Shown: positions 1 to 11,810, numbered from the stretch's first letter. The stretch is DNA of 64,000 bases from CAIMUS01 sp046347625 (GCA_046347625.1 JAXMFU010000004.1:248001-312000); one strand, 5' to 3'. Notes: generated from the letters alone by a model not told the origin. A program made the numbers and translations.

Positions 1-1527
1 GAATGGCTGGAGGTGGTGCTGCGCTCGGTGGGGTTGGAACCCGGCAAGCTGAGTCGGCGGCTGCAATGGCACTTTATCGCCCGGCTGGCGCCCCTGGTCG
101 AAGCCAACTTCAACTTTATCGAGTTGGGTCCGCGCGGTACCGGTAAATCCTATTTCTTCAGCGAATTCTCGCCTTATTCCACCCTGATCAGCGGCGGTCA
201 GGCCACCAAGGCCACGTTGTTCTATCACAACGCCCGTAATAAGATCGGTCTGGTCGGCTTTTGGGATACGGTGGCTTTCGACGAAGTCGGCGGTATCAAG
301 GTGAAGGACCCTGACACCATCCAGATCATGAAGGATTACATGGCCAATGGCCGCTTCTCTCGGGGGGTGGAAGTCATTGCCGATGCCAGCCTGGCGTTTG
401 TCGGCAATATCGACCAATCGATCGAGCAGATTGTCAATGCCACGGAGTTCGATCTGTTCCTGCCCCTGCCGCCGCAGTTCGATCTGGCGGTCATGGATCG
501 TTTCGCCTGTTACCTGCCGGGCTGGGAAATGCCGAAGAACAGCAGCGAGTACCTCACCGATCATTACGGCCTGATTACCGATTTTCTGGCCGAGGCCTTC
601 CACTATCAACTCAAGCACAACAACCGTTACGAAGAGGTCAACCAGCGCCTGCGCTTAGGTTCAGCGGTCGAAGGCCGGGACGAGAAAGGCATTAAAAAGA
701 CCCTCTGCGCGTTCCTTAAAATTCTCCATCCCGCCGCCGCGCCGACCGATGCCGAATTCGAGGAGTATGTCGCCTATGCGGTGGAAGGCCGACGCCGCAT
801 CAAGGAGCAGATGAACAAGCGCAAGCCGGATGAGGAGTTCGCGCGGATCGACTTGTCTTACTTCAATTCGCGGGGTGGGGAAGTCGTCGTCTACTGTCCG
901 GAATCGAAACAGGCGATGGCTACCCAACAGCCCATCCGACGTGAGCTTGTCAAAGCGCTTGGCACCATGCCGGAAACCCGGGCAAACCTCCAGCCACGAT
1001 CGGTCGAACCGCTTCCACCGCCCGGTGAACCGCCGGCCATCCAGGAAACGCCACCGGAGCGACACTTCACCATCCTGTACGGTGAGACCGGCCACACCTA
1101 TGAATCGATCATCGGTCCGTATTTACCGGGCACACGGGTGGTAACGATAGATGATCCCTATATTCGCGCTCCTCATCAGGTCGCGAATTTTGTCCGTTTC
1201 TGCGAAACGCTTATCAAGACCCCAACCCTCCAGCAGATCAACCTGATCACCAGCTATGACGAGCAGACTGACCTCGCCGATTTACAGGATAAACTCGGTG
1301 AACTCAAGCAAAGCCTGCTGGAAATGGATATCGTGCTCGATATCAAACTGAGCCAGAAACTGCACGACCGTGAAATCCGCCTGGACAATGGCTGGGTCAT
1401 CAAGATCGGTCGGGGACTCGATTTCTACCAGAAACCCGAGGGCGGGTATGTGATTGGAGCGAATGATCTGAGTTTACGGAAATGCCTGGAAACCAAAATC
1501 GACATTTTTCGTGCCTCCGCGCCGTAG
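1..1527 (+). CDS. brxL: BrxL-like AAA+ protein with MITD1-type C-terminal domain (5' end outside window)
   Basis: The reading frame is open from base 1, so the N-terminus lies outside the window. Visible are a Walker A loop (GPRGTGKS, near residue 43 of the visible part) and a Walker B-like stretch (VAFDEVGG), in a context typical of BrxL, the Lon-related AAA+ factor of BREX phage-defence systems. BrxL normally ends in a Lon-type protease domain. Here the last ~150 residues instead resemble the phospholipase-D-like C-terminal domain of eukaryotic MITD1, with the stretches HDREIRLDNGW and IKIGRGLDFYQKPEGGY. I see no Lon Ser-Lys dyad region. The fusion suggests an AAA+ motor with a swapped effector or membrane-binding module; that role is inference. 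A 117-residue gene follows 27 bases downstream on the same strand. Confidence 0.8.
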   Translation, partial: EWLEVVLRSVGLEPGKLSRRLQWHFIARLAPLVEANFNFIELGPRGTGKSYFFSEFSPYSTLISGGQATKATLFYHNARNKIGLVGFWDTVAFDEVGGIKVKDPDTIQIMKDYMANGRFSRGVEVIADASLAFVGNIDQSIEQIVNATEFDLFLPLPPQFDLAVMDRFACYLPGWEMPKNSSEYLTDHYGLITDFLAEAFHYQLKHNNRYEEVNQRLRLGSAVEGRDEKGIKKTLCAFLKILHPAAAPTDAEFEEYVAYAVEGRRRIKEQMNKRKPDEEFARIDLSYFNSRGGEVVVYCPESKQAMATQQPIRRELVKALGTMPETRANLQPRSVEPLPPPGEPPAIQETPPERHFTILYGETGHTYESIIGPYLPGTRVVTIDDPYIRAPHQVANFVRFCETLIKTPTLQQINLITSYDEQTDLADLQDKLGELKQSLLEMDIVLDIKLSQKLHDREIRLDNGWVIKIGRGLDFYQKPEGGYVIGANDLSLRKCLETKIDIFRASAP

Positions 1528-1554
1528 CCTTTTAATTTTCAAAAGGCAACAACG

Positions 1555-1908
1555 ATGAAAGACGATTTAACTGAAGTAACCGGCGAGTGCGTTTTACAAG
1601 TCGCTCTTAACGACTTCATAGACGCCGTGAAATCTCTTAAAGTGGGGCGGAAATTGGGAAAGCGTAATCTCAACAATGAAGAGGCTGTGTTCGGATTTAG
1701 CGACCAGGAATTGGTCGTGGAGGCCGTCGGCGCCCAGCGCCGAATGAGGGCGAATGGAACCTGGCAGGGACGCGTGCATTTGGCCTTTCTGTATGTTGAT
1801 GCGTTGCGCCGTGCACCTCCCACCCAGGATCCCCTCCAAATTCGCTTTGCCAATGGCAAGCTCAGGATTGGAACCACCGTGCTACCGGCGAGCTGGACTC
1901 CAAGCTGA
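1555..1908 (+). CDS. Small hypothetical protein downstream of brxL
   Basis: A 117-residue protein starting at an ATG preceded by an AAAAGG-type ribosome binding site, 27 bases after the brxL-like stop, so probably co-transcribed with it. I recognise no family. It is a soluble-looking alpha/beta protein without signal peptide or membrane segment, with alternating charged and hydrophobic strands (FANGKLRIGTTVLPASW near the end). Codon use and GC content match the brxL neighbour. A job linked to the BrxL-like protein is inferred from position only. Confidence 0.6.
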   Translation: MKDDLTEVTGECVLQVALNDFIDAVKSLKVGRKLGKRNLNNEEAVFGFSDQELVVEAVGAQRRMRANGTWQGRVHLAFLYVDALRRAPPTQDPLQIRFANGKLRIGTTVLPASWTPS

Positions 1909-2493
1909 GGTTCTCTTTCTGCGGGTTCAGGGGCTGATCCAGGAAGGGTTCGGGCGCACCGGGAGCAGAGCCTGCCAAACGCACCGGCGCATGGGTGCCT
2001 CTTTTGAGGCGCGAATCGATGGCGTCGGCGCTCTGTTTGGGGTGACACTTCCCGTTCGGCTTGAGGCCGCATAAAGTCTCGCAACGTGTAGAAATCGTAT
2101 TTCGTACAGGTTGTTTGCTTGCCTGATGTTATTCTCCGCCCAAGGTACCGCGGGAGGCGCCTCGATCGCCGGGCGATGGGCCACCGCCGGTCTCCGGCGG
2201 GGAGTCGGCATGGCGCGGGGGTTCGTCGCGCCAGCGACGCGGACTCCAGTCGTGCTTCAGGGGCTGGCCGTACTGTCAGTAGCGGCAGCCCGCCAGCGGC
2301 CCTGTCCGGGCCTGGGCGCGCTTCCGCGCGATCCTGGCGGGGTGGGGCCGGCCGCCGCCGGCTGGCATTCGGGCCGGGTCGGTGGCCGCGGTGGACTTCA
2401 GTCGCGTTATCCTGGGGGCGGTGCCGGTTGGCCTCGGTAAGCCAGGGCTGGGCCCGTCGCCAGGACGGGCCCTCACCGGGGCCACGGCGAGCT
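1909..2493. other. Gene-poor GC-rich intergenic stretch with a hairpin
   Basis: No convincing gene. The open frames on both strands are short, overlap each other and have no ribosome binding site. At 2450-2472 an inverted repeat (GGGCCCGTC ... GACGGGCCC) could act as a terminator for the Tim44-like gene, which ends at 2494 on the minus strand, but there is no T-tract. The rest holds nothing I recognise. Confidence 0.5.
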
Positions 2494-3499
2494 TCAGGGC
2501 GTCTGCTGAATACCCGCTAACCGCCAGCCGCCCGGGTCGTTGTGCAGCTTCACCAGGTGCCAGATTTCCTCGATGGGTTCCGCGGGGCCGTTATCCTCGC
2601 GGATCAAGCCCCGGTAGCGGACGCTCACCACGTCATGCGACGCTTCCTGGACGACGTCGAGCACCACGGCGTCGAGCTCGACGACCTCCGTGCGCGGCGT
2701 CTCACGGCCGCGTCCCAGGAGGGTCGTTTGCAGTTCGGCGAACATTTCCGGCGTGGTGAACTGGCGCAGGTCGTCGAGATGGCCCGCATCGTTGGCGGCC
2801 TGGAGCCGGAGGAAATAGACCTTGGCTTGGTGCACGAAGCCATCGACATCGAAACTAGTGCGGCGTCAATCTTCGATTGACGGGCTGAAAAAATTTAATT
2901 TTACAATAACTTATCGATAATCTAACTCGCCAATCGAAGATTGATGAACCACTAGCCGGGATGCGCCCCCTGAAAACCGGTGCGGCGCCGGAGGAAACGG
3001 CGGTGCTAGCGAGGGCTTCCTGGTTAGAAGGCGGCATGCCCTCCCCGTAACCCGGCACTCCCAGCGCGCCAGCGAGGGGGCCCGAGGCCGCATAGGTCAT
3101 GCCGCCCGCCCCCGCCAAAGCCGGCGGCGGGGCCGCTGCTCGGTGTCGCCTCAGGAGCCTGACCACGATGACAACGGCCATGACCAAGAGGGCGAGCATC
3201 ATGAGCGATGCGAATTCTTCGCCAAACCCCAAAGAGGACGCCAGGGCGGCCAGGCCCAATCCAGCGGCCAGACCTGCGATTGGACCCATCCACGAACGCT
3301 TGGACGGCGCCGGCGCGGCGGTCCCCGTCGGTGGGGTCTGGGCTGGCGCCGCGCTGGGCCCCTTGCTCGGTGCGTTCAGATCCCGCTGCATGCCGGAGGA
3401 CGTGCCACCGCCAACCCGCTTGGCCGCGTCCGCCTCCACGGTGGTCAGGGAAAGGCCCAGCGCCACCACCGCGGCGAGGAGAGAAAAACGTTTCATCAT
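2494..3499 (-). pseudogene. Tim44-like domain protein, split by a MITE
   Basis: The ATG at 3499 begins a signal peptide (MMKRFSLLAAVVALGLSL..., cleavage near VEADA), followed by a Pro/Ala/Gly-rich linker and one or two membrane segments (GPIAGLAAGLGLAALASSLG and a second at SLMMLALLVMAVVIVVRLL). This is the layout of bacterial Tim44-like inner-membrane proteins. The Tim44 domain itself (VHQAKVYFLRLQAANDAG, DDLRQFTTPEMFAEL) is encoded at 2494-2835 in another frame. An insertion at 2859-2950 flanked by CTAGT repeats separates them. Removing it and one repeat rejoins ...RGRIPA-SFDVDGFVHQAKV... in one frame. The gene therefore looks recently inactivated. Its 5' flank is now the IS630 copy. Confidence 0.85.
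2859..2950. mobile_element. MITE of ~92 bp inside the Tim44-like gene
   Basis: The insertion has inverted ends sharing TCAATCTTCGATTG (2866-2879, complement at 2931-2944) and is flanked by direct repeats CTAGT in the minus-strand sense (2854-2858 and 2951-2955), interpreted as a 5-bp target duplication. The interior is AT-rich with no coding capacity. Net gain is 97 bases, which is not a multiple of three, and the element adds stops. No transposase in the window has matching ends, so the helper element is unknown. Confidence 0.8.
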
Positions 3500-3525
3500 G
3501 GAACTCCATCGGAAAAGATTATACC

Positions 3526-4112
3526 TTACACGGTCAAAGATTGAGCTTTTTTAAAGGACTGAAAGTTAAATGTCAGCAACGAACTGAGTGCCTGTTTGTG
3601 CGTCGTCTGGGTGGCTGCTAAACAGGCTTCAATCGCCTGGGTAAACGCGGTAAAGTCAGCGTAGTACTTGGAATAGAGACATTGCTTTTTGACAAACTTC
3701 CACAGTCGCTCAATCAAGTTCAAGTTGGGCGAGTAGGCCGGTAAGTAGAGTAGCTCGATGCCGAGGGTGTCCGCTACGGCGTGGACCAAGGCACACCGTT
3801 GGTAGCGGGCATTGTCCAAGACGAGGGTAAGGGGGACCGGTAACCCCAATTCCACCAGCTTATACAGCAATTGGCAGACACTCTCGGAATTGATGTAGGT
3901 GAGGTTAGTCACCGTGATGACCTCGTGGGTGATCGCATTCAGCGCGCCCAGGACATTGAAGCGCTGTCGCCCGCTCGGGGCTTTGATCCAGCACCGCGCG
4001 AAACACCAGAGGTAACCCAGCAAGGCGCCGAAGACAAAATGGGCCGCATCCACAAAAAAGACCGCGCGTTCACCGGCTTGCGCTTCGGCTAAGCGAGGTT
4101 CCAACTTTTTTT
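3526..4112 (-). CDS. IS630 transposase, DDE catalytic part (second frame)
   Basis: This frame encodes the catalytic half of an IS630-type transposase. It has the first Asp in FVDAAHF, the second in LVLDNARYQ, and the final acidic residue in YSPNLNLIERLWKFVK. It has no start of its own and is open from about 4173 on the minus strand. It joins the upstream HTH frame at a run of nine A (T 4106-4114) by a -1 shift, giving ...YQKKKLEPRLAEAQ.... The stop lies inside the left terminal inverted repeat. Either frameshifting/slippage or a one-base under-call of the homopolymer explains the split. Confidence 0.85.
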
Positions 4113-4568
4113 TTGATAGGCCTCTTGCTCCTCGGGGTCGGCTTTGGCCGGCAACAACCCCACCTTGAGGCATTGTAGACCGAGTTGCTTGAGAAACCGA
4201 CGAACCTGGGTCGGACTCCGACGGATGCCCGTCAGGGTTGCGAGCACGGTGACAGCTTCATTGATCGTCTGGGGAGGATGTTCTCGCAGGTGCGCTTCGA
4301 GGGTTTCACGATGCGCCTGCAGCGCGCTTTGGGGGCGATGAAACGACACGTGTTTCAGGGCCTCGACACCGCCGGCTTGATACCGTTTCAGGTAAGCGCG
4401 TAAGGTATTGCCACTGATGCGGCACAGGCGAGCAATCTGGTGATGGGGTACTCCCTGGCTCTTCAACCAGAGCGCTTCCATCCGCTGCTGCACTCGTGGA
4501 TGCGGATGATGATAGCGTTCGTAGGTCAACGCCTGTTGCTCAGATTCACTGAATTCAAGCCGGAGCAT
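4089..4568 (-). CDS. IS630 transposase, N-terminal HTH part (first frame)
   Basis: This is the DNA-binding half of the IS630 transposase, with a HTH (VPHHQIARLCRISGNTLRAYLKRY) and a winged-helix segment (TINEAVTVLATLTGIRRSPTQVRRFLKQLG). The likely start is the ATG at 4568 (MLRLEFSESEQQ); the frame is open to 4637. It ends ...YQKKSWNLA just past the A9 tract, where the catalytic frame takes over. HTH and DDE together give the usual ~340-residue IS630 transposase. Confidence 0.85.
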   Translation of the reverse strand: MLRLEFSESEQQALTYERYHHPHPRVQQRMEALWLKSQGVPHHQIARLCRISGNTLRAYLKRYQAGGVEALKHVSFHRPQSALQAHRETLEAHLREHPPQTINEAVTVLATLTGIRRSPTQVRRFLKQLGLQCLKVGLLPAKADPEEQEAYQKKSWNLA

Positions 4569-4641
4569 CGGATGGTTACCCTGTCTGTCAACCGGATCGG
4601 TTGCTCTCCAGCATAGAGGATTCACGGCTTTTTTCAAAACC

Positions 4642-5271
4642 TCAAACTACAACCGTTTTAGGTATAGCAGCGATGAATGTTGCCGCCGGAGCAAGGTCGG
4701 CAATAATTGGGTACCGAGTACCCCACTCTGCGTTTGGAACATCGCGTTCGATTTCGGCCCTAGTGTCAAGAGTTAGAGTGCCACAAAGCTGCGCAGCTAC
4801 TGCGGTCATGCCTGTACCGCAGAAACCGTCTAGGACAACATCCCCAGGCCTAGTATAGTGTAAGATATAACGTGCGATCGCCCGTGCCGGAACCTTCGTA
4901 TGGTAAGAGTGAGCGAGGCTCTCTGGCGCGTACCTACCCTCGCTCACATCCATGGCGAACGGCTCGCGGCTGTAAGGCTCGATCGGGTCGTAGGGCTTGC
5001 CGTAATGCTTTACAAAGTCTGTGATGAACGGATTCGGGCAGGCGGTGTAATACGGCGGGTCGGACAGGGCCAGAATGTCTTCATCCGAGCCGATGGGAAA
5101 GCCTTCGATCTTACGGAACTCTGGGTCCTGGAGCTTCTCGCGCAGCTTCTCCAGAAAATAAGCCCGCCGTGCCTCGTCGCTCGGGAAGGTCATGCCCAGA
5201 CACTCGACCGGTCTCGGGTTTTCGCTTGCAGGTTCCGGGTTATCGAAAAGATTTTGCTGTTCTTGAGCCAT
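4642..5271 (-). pseudogene. pglX: BREX adenine-specific DNA methyltransferase (PglX-like), C-terminally truncated
   Basis: The ATG at 5271 starts a protein with the N6-adenine methyltransferase motif DPPYYTACPNPF (about residue 72) before the SAM-binding motif DGFCGTGMTAVAAQ (about residue 147), i.e. the order typical of beta-class and PglX-type enzymes. In BREX the methyltransferase marks host DNA. After ~200 residues the frame runs into the IS630 end and stops (…AAIPKTVVV), so most of the expected protein is missing. It is the last gene of the minus-strand BREX operon. The helicase, PglZ and BrxA genes expected after it in type 3 BREX are absent. Confidence 0.8.
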
Positions 5272-5367
5272 TTTCTACTCTATTCACGTTGCTTTATGCC
5301 TATTTCTATGCGCGAAACCATGCTTGGCTCGCATAGAGGAGGCGGCTATGCGCACCGTTATACGCAA

Positions 5368-7080
5368 TTATATAGAATACGCATAGCGCACCCATCGCCG
5401 TTCTCCCTCCTTCTTCACCGCTGGATTTTCCTTCATCAACTCTATCATGAGTCGGCGCGATTGGTTGCGGTCATAGTGGGTAATCTGCCGGATCTCCTCG
5501 TTTGAAAGTCCAGGCGCCCCCCGCTTGGCTCTTTCCATCAGGACGCTCAACACCCGTGTTTTAGCCGCTTCCCAGTCAATCCGGCGGTCGCGCTCCGGAT
5601 GGCCGGGGGCGGACAGACGACGATGCAGATCAGTCCGCAAGGTCCAGTAGGTGCCACGGCCAGTGCCACCGCGCTCCAGGTAGCCCCGTTCGGTCTCCAG
5701 GTGACTCAAGGTCTCGCGGGCATCCGGCTCGGTCTGCTGCGTAATCCGTGCGGCGGTCGCGGTGTCAATCTCCGGATGCCGCAGCAGCTGCTGAATGACG
5801 AGCAGATCTTCGACGGAAAGGATACGACCGCGGTCTGCTTCTTGTGCGGCGAACATCCGGAATGGTACCGAGAGCGCGGACGCCCGGAAAATAACACGCA
5901 CGGCCTGGCCTTCGTCCAGCAGAGTTGGGGGTTCCTTGCCCTCGATGAGTAACGCCTGGTACATGCGGCGTACGCCGAGGTTACTACGATTGACCAGGCG
6001 CAGCCGTGTCAAGGCATCCACCAACGCCGGGTTCCGCGGGACGGGTTCGTGGCGCAGAATATTCTCGGGTGTGATCCCGCCGGGTAAGCCGCCGGGGTTG
6101 CCAATCTCCAACCGATCACGGAACTGTTTAACCAGGAGGGGGCCGGGAATTCGATAGTCGGCATGTACCAGGGCGTTGAGCAGGGCCTCGCGCAGGGCAA
6201 TTTCAGGATAGGTGCGGATCTCGAAATGGAAGAGCCCCTGGGGAACGGTGGTAATGGGGTTGTCGGCCATGATCCGATCGAGGATACGTCCCAACGCGAT
6301 GGGAATGGCATCGACACCGTCGGCCCGGTCGGAGTAGTTCGTGTCGGAAGCCATCCGCAGATGGGTCCAGACATAACCGGCAAAGGAGCTACGAATGGCG
6401 TCGCCATTTCCAGCCAGGAGGACGCCGGCGCGCAGCAGGCGGCCGTTCCGGATAAGCCCGAGGGCACCCAGGAGATCACGATCGGACCGGTTCAGAAGGT
6501 CATCGGGCGCCTTTTCCCGCCGTGCAACCGCCCGCAGTTGTTCCAAAGCAGACGCGGACAGCAGGGTTTCAACGGGCGTTTCCACGGCAACGGCGGTGAA
6601 GTCGGTCTCTCCGGTCTCCACCATGACCTTCCGGCGCAAGGTCCCGGTGAGGGGCTGGCAGTCCTTGCCGATGCGGATAGTGCCCCGACCGCTGGTATCC
6701 GTATAGGGCGGCAGGCCGGGATAGACCTGCATAACGATCAAGCGTACGGTCCCTTCAATAACGCTAAGCTCCTGAAAAACGGGGGTAAGTTTGGGATCGG
6801 TGGCGTCATACACCGCTTTTTTGAGGCGGTTCACATCCACCTCCGGTGGCACGCCCAGGATCGCCCGCACCCGTCCGGTGGCCTTGTCGTTGACGCCGAA
6901 GACCACGGTACCGCCACCCCCATTGGCCATACAGACCGCCATTTCTACGACCAAACGCACGGCATCGGCCATGCTACGACGGTTCCATTCCTTGAAGTCA
7001 AGGTCCTGATCCTCCAGCGCAGCCGCGGGCTGGTACTCCAGCTCGTCCAGCAAGGAACGGACTTCAGACGGCTCTCGCAC
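5368..7080 (-). CDS. AlbA_2 (Schlafen-like) / RecG-like ATP-binding regulator
   Basis: A 570-residue protein starting at a GTG five bases after the end of brxC part 2, so in the BREX operon. The N-terminus carries an AlbA_2/Schlafen-type domain (DLDFKEWN; MANGGGGTVVFGVND), the middle a HATPase_c_4-type module (REALLNALVHADYR; EIGNPGGLPGGITPENIL), and the C-terminus winged-helix-like segments (SNEEIRQITHYDRNQSRRL). Such proteins are often called RecG-like helicases but lack helicase motifs. They are usually nucleic-acid-binding regulators or accessory defence proteins. Its place between brxC and pglX suggests an accessory BREX component; that is inference. A 96-bp AT-richer gap separates it from pglX. 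Confidence 0.75.
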   Translation of the reverse strand: MREPSEVRSLLDELEYQPAAALEDQDLDFKEWNRRSMADAVRLVVEMAVCMANGGGGTVVFGVNDKATGRVRAILGVPPEVDVNRLKKAVYDATDPKLTPVFQELSVIEGTVRLIVMQVYPGLPPYTDTSGRGTIRIGKDCQPLTGTLRRKVMVETGETDFTAVAVETPVETLLSASALEQLRAVARREKAPDDLLNRSDRDLLGALGLIRNGRLLRAGVLLAGNGDAIRSSFAGYVWTHLRMASDTNYSDRADGVDAIPIALGRILDRIMADNPITTVPQGLFHFEIRTYPEIALREALLNALVHADYRIPGPLLVKQFRDRLEIGNPGGLPGGITPENILRHEPVPRNPALVDALTRLRLVNRSNLGVRRMYQALLIEGKEPPTLLDEGQAVRVIFRASALSVPFRMFAAQEADRGRILSVEDLLVIQQLLRHPEIDTATAARITQQTEPDARETLSHLETERGYLERGGTGRGTYWTLRTDLHRRLSAPGHPERDRRIDWEAAKTRVLSVLMERAKRGAPGLSNEEIRQITHYDRNQSRRLMIELMKENPAVKKEGERRWVRYAYSI

Positions 7081-7085
7081 CCTTA

Positions 7086-8530
7086 TTACTCCAACACAAT
7101 CCTGACCTTACCGGGTTCCTTGCCTTTGGTTAGTTGATCCAGATAGCCCTCGAACCGTTTTCGCATCTCCGCCGGGGTAGCCGGTGAGCCACCCGCGAGC
7201 AGCGCCGTGCGCAGTTCCTGGGTCTTGATCAAGACCGGGGTCAGATCGGAGAGAACTTCCTTGATGGCCTGAAGGAAGTCCTGGTCCAGGTACTCCGGCA
7301 GGGTCCGCTGCTGTAGAAAGCCATCCACGAGTCGGCGCGGCTCGGGCTTGAGCAGGGCCAGGTTAGCCTGGGTGGTGGGGTCTTCCAGATTGGTGAGCAG
7401 CGTCTGCGTCCAGGTCTCCAGCAGCCTGTCGAGTTCGCCATCCAGGGACTCGAGGCGCGACCGCGCGGCGACTGGCAGCAGCTCCGTCACCGGTTTAAAG
7501 CCGCAGTGCGGGCAAACGGGGGTAGCGTCCAGGTCCCGCTCGGTGAGCGCGAAACAGCTTTGCAGTTCCGCCAGCCGGTTGCGGAAATCGATCACCTGTT
7601 GTGCCGGCATCAGATCGATAATGGCGAGCTGTTGCAGTACCTTGAGCCGCTCGTCTCCGGTCAGTTGGGCCTTGCGTTTGTCTTCGTTCATGCCCAGCCG
7701 GGCTTTAGTGTGCAGGTCGAGATAGGCCTGCAGATAGTGCTTCTTGAGCTCGCCGAGCTGGCGCTGGGTGTGCTGGCGGAAGGTGGGAGCCGTGCGCTGG
7801 ACCGGGTCGCCGAGCCGGCCGAGGATCTCGCTCCGGATTGCCTTGACCCGCTCGATCCAGGCATGGCCGCTGGGCAGGATCGCTTCGGCGGTCGACAGGT
7901 AAGAGGCCGTGTTACCAAGATCGGCCACCAACGCCTGCAGGGATTCGATCGCGCTCAGCGTCTGTAACGCGTCGCGATGGCTGCTCACCGCCGATGCCTC
8001 GTAGCGAAAATTCTTGAGCTTGCCAGGAGTGGTGTAAGCCTGGAGCGATTCGAGGAAGGTTTTGGTGCTCTCCAGCCGGGTGCGTAACGGCTGGACTTCC
8101 GCTTCGGCCAGCAGCCGCTGGCCCCAGAAGAACAGGCCAGTCTGCAGACTCTGCTGTATCAGCACCAGGCGGTTCACCGTCTGGGTAATGGCCGTCTGCA
8201 ATGCCTGAACCGCATCGTCCTTGCCCTGGGTGACCTGCTGCGCCATACCGGGCGCCAGCTCGAGCAATTCGAACAATGCCTTGAGCGCCGGTAGGTTCCA
8301 GTCCTTGGGCCGCTCGATATGTTTGAACTGGACCAATTCATCGAGCAGGGTGCCGGCCAGTTGCGGCAGACTGGTGGCATCGAACTTCTTGCCGGGAATG
8401 GCAAGCACCAGTTCACCGGCATAGACCAGCGCGGCTAAGACGACCACGCTCCATTCCGGTTCCAGCCGAAGCGACAGTGGGTCCAGGTACTCGACACCCA
8501 GGACCTCCTGGATCAGTTCCGAGCGATTGA

Positions 8531-8534
<4 letters not shown>
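7086..8534 (-). CDS. brxC: BrxC/DUF6079-like protein, C-terminal part
   Basis: A 482-residue frame that overlaps the end of the first brxC part by four bases (GTGA: GTG start here, TGA stop there). It is rich in helices with coiled-coil character and contains one CPHCG motif (residues ~340-350), which suits the C-terminal region of the ~1250-residue DUF6079/BrxC ATPases. The frame is open upstream through the A10 run at 8548-8557. Reading that run with one extra A, or a -1 slip, fuses both parts into ~1250 residues. It could be translated separately by GTGA coupling, but no clear ribosome binding site precedes the GTG. Confidence 0.72.
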
Positions 8535-10834
<2,300 letters not shown>

Positions 10835-10870
10835 GACTTTTACTCCCAGTCCGGTTTAATTGTTAACTTT

Positions 10871-11422
10871 TCAGGAAGCCGGTTCCGGGCTGACGGCCAG
10901 AAAATCGCTGATCGGATAGCGCCTGTATTCCAGGTGATCCGGCGCCGCATAGAGCAGATACCCGTCCTCGATGGTGCCGCTCCAGGTGGCAATGATAGTC
11001 TTCCGGCGCGACAGCCCCAGCAGCAGCCGCAACGGGTCCTGCCGGAGCGAGACATCGAATAACACTTCGATATTATCGAGCAGAATCACCTCGGCCTGGG
11101 TAGTGTTAAGGCTCGCCATCCCAGGCTCAACTGCCGGCCGGGTAGCCGGCGATGGTTCGACTCCATAGGACAGCGGCTGAGCCACAAGTACCGACAGCAG
11201 TCGCGGCAACTGCAACGCTCGCTGGCGTTCGGTGAGATCCAACAGGCGGCGGGAGAGTTCGAAATTGAGGTCGAGCAGCGGCGCGTGCGTGCGTGCGTGA
11301 ATCGAGCGGAGTACCGCGGTCTTGCCTGTGCTGGCTGGGGCCACCACCAGAATGAGACGATGATACCACTCGGCGGCCTGGTCGAGGTGGCTGATGATAT
11401 GATCGGCGAGCGGCTCTGCCAT
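10871..11422 (-). CDS. brxF: BREX-3 P-loop protein BrxF
   Basis: A 183-residue protein with a Walker A motif (APASTGKTAVLRSI, about residue 30) and Walker B (EVILLDNIEVLF, about residue 112). Size and position directly before a DUF6079-type brxC match BrxF, a small ATPase-like protein specific to type 3 BREX. A HTH protein gene ends 14 bases upstream. The cluster HTH-brxF-brxC reads as one operon. The family assignment rests on motif plus context, not on alignment. Confidence 0.8.
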   Translation of the reverse strand: MAEPLADHIISHLDQAAEWYHRLILVVAPASTGKTAVLRSIHARTHAPLLDLNFELSRRLLDLTERQRALQLPRLLSVLVAQPLSYGVEPSPATRPAVEPGMASLNTTQAEVILLDNIEVLFDVSLRQDPLRLLLGLSRRKTIIATWSGTIEDGYLLYAAPDHLEYRRYPISDFLAVSPEPAS

Positions 11423-11436
11423 TATGGGTTACCTCT

Positions 11437-11628
11437 TTAGCCTGGTTCGTGCGCCCGCGTTTCCTCCAGCCAACGGTCAATGGCTCCTTTTCGGAAACGC
11501 CAATGGCGACCGATCTTCTGGGAGGGGATTTTGCCTTCCCGAACCACTTTATAAAGGGTTGACTTCGAGATTTTCAGGTAGACGGCCAACTCATCAATGG
11601 TCAGGACATCGCCCGGGTTTTCTTCCAT
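11437..11628 (-). CDS. Excisionase-family HTH DNA-binding protein, first gene of BREX operon
   Basis: A 63-residue MerR/excisionase-type helix-turn-helix protein (DVLTIDELAVYLKISKSTLY ... GRHWRFRKGAIDRWL). The ATG at 11628 has a GAGG ribosome binding site eight bases upstream. It leads the brxF-brxC operon and may regulate it; small HTH proteins of this type often sit at the head of type 3 BREX loci. Confidence 0.8.
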   Translation of the reverse strand: MEENPGDVLTIDELAVYLKISKSTLYKVVREGKIPSQKIGRHWRFRKGAIDRWLEETRAHEPG

Positions 11629-11810
11629 TGGGTGTACCTCGTTGGGCGCAAGGCAAAAGCTAACCCAAAAGACTTAGTTAATAGCATAAGTTTACAGTTA
11701 ATGGCAGTTATTATCAAAATTTATACAAGACGTGGGAAGGCTGGGGTAACCCATTCTAATGACAGGGACAGTGTGCCTCCGGTTGGCGTGACTCTGCTTT
11801 GAAAATTTCT
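11629..11810. promoter_or_regulatory. AT-rich leader upstream of the BREX operon
   Basis: About 180 bases with no gene. The part at 11665-11740 is markedly AT-rich compared with its neighbours and lies just upstream of the HTH gene on the minus strand, so it probably holds the operon promoter. I cannot assign -35 and -10 boxes with certainty. Confidence 0.35.

Larger units (their letters stand above)
3522..4664 (-). mobile_element. IS630-family insertion sequence
   Basis: The 1143-bp element has related inverted ends (TACCTTACACGG at the left, TACCTAAAACGG at the right) and TA on both sides (3520-3521 and 4665-4666), the target typical of IS630/Tc1-mariner elements. It carries two overlapping reading frames for a HTH module and a DDE module. 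It separates the Tim44-like gene from the truncated pglX-like gene. The missing methyltransferase C-terminus is not on the far side, so a deletion or exchange has occurred at this IS in addition to insertion. Confidence 0.88.

Noticed and set aside
1539..2084. 181-codon minus-strand frame opposite the small gene after brxL
   Set aside because: The plus-strand frame has a ribosome binding site and follows brxL closely; the minus frame looks like random translation.
6163..7137. 324-codon plus-strand frame opposite the AlbA_2 gene
   Set aside because: Antisense shadow; the minus-strand protein has conserved motifs and operon context.
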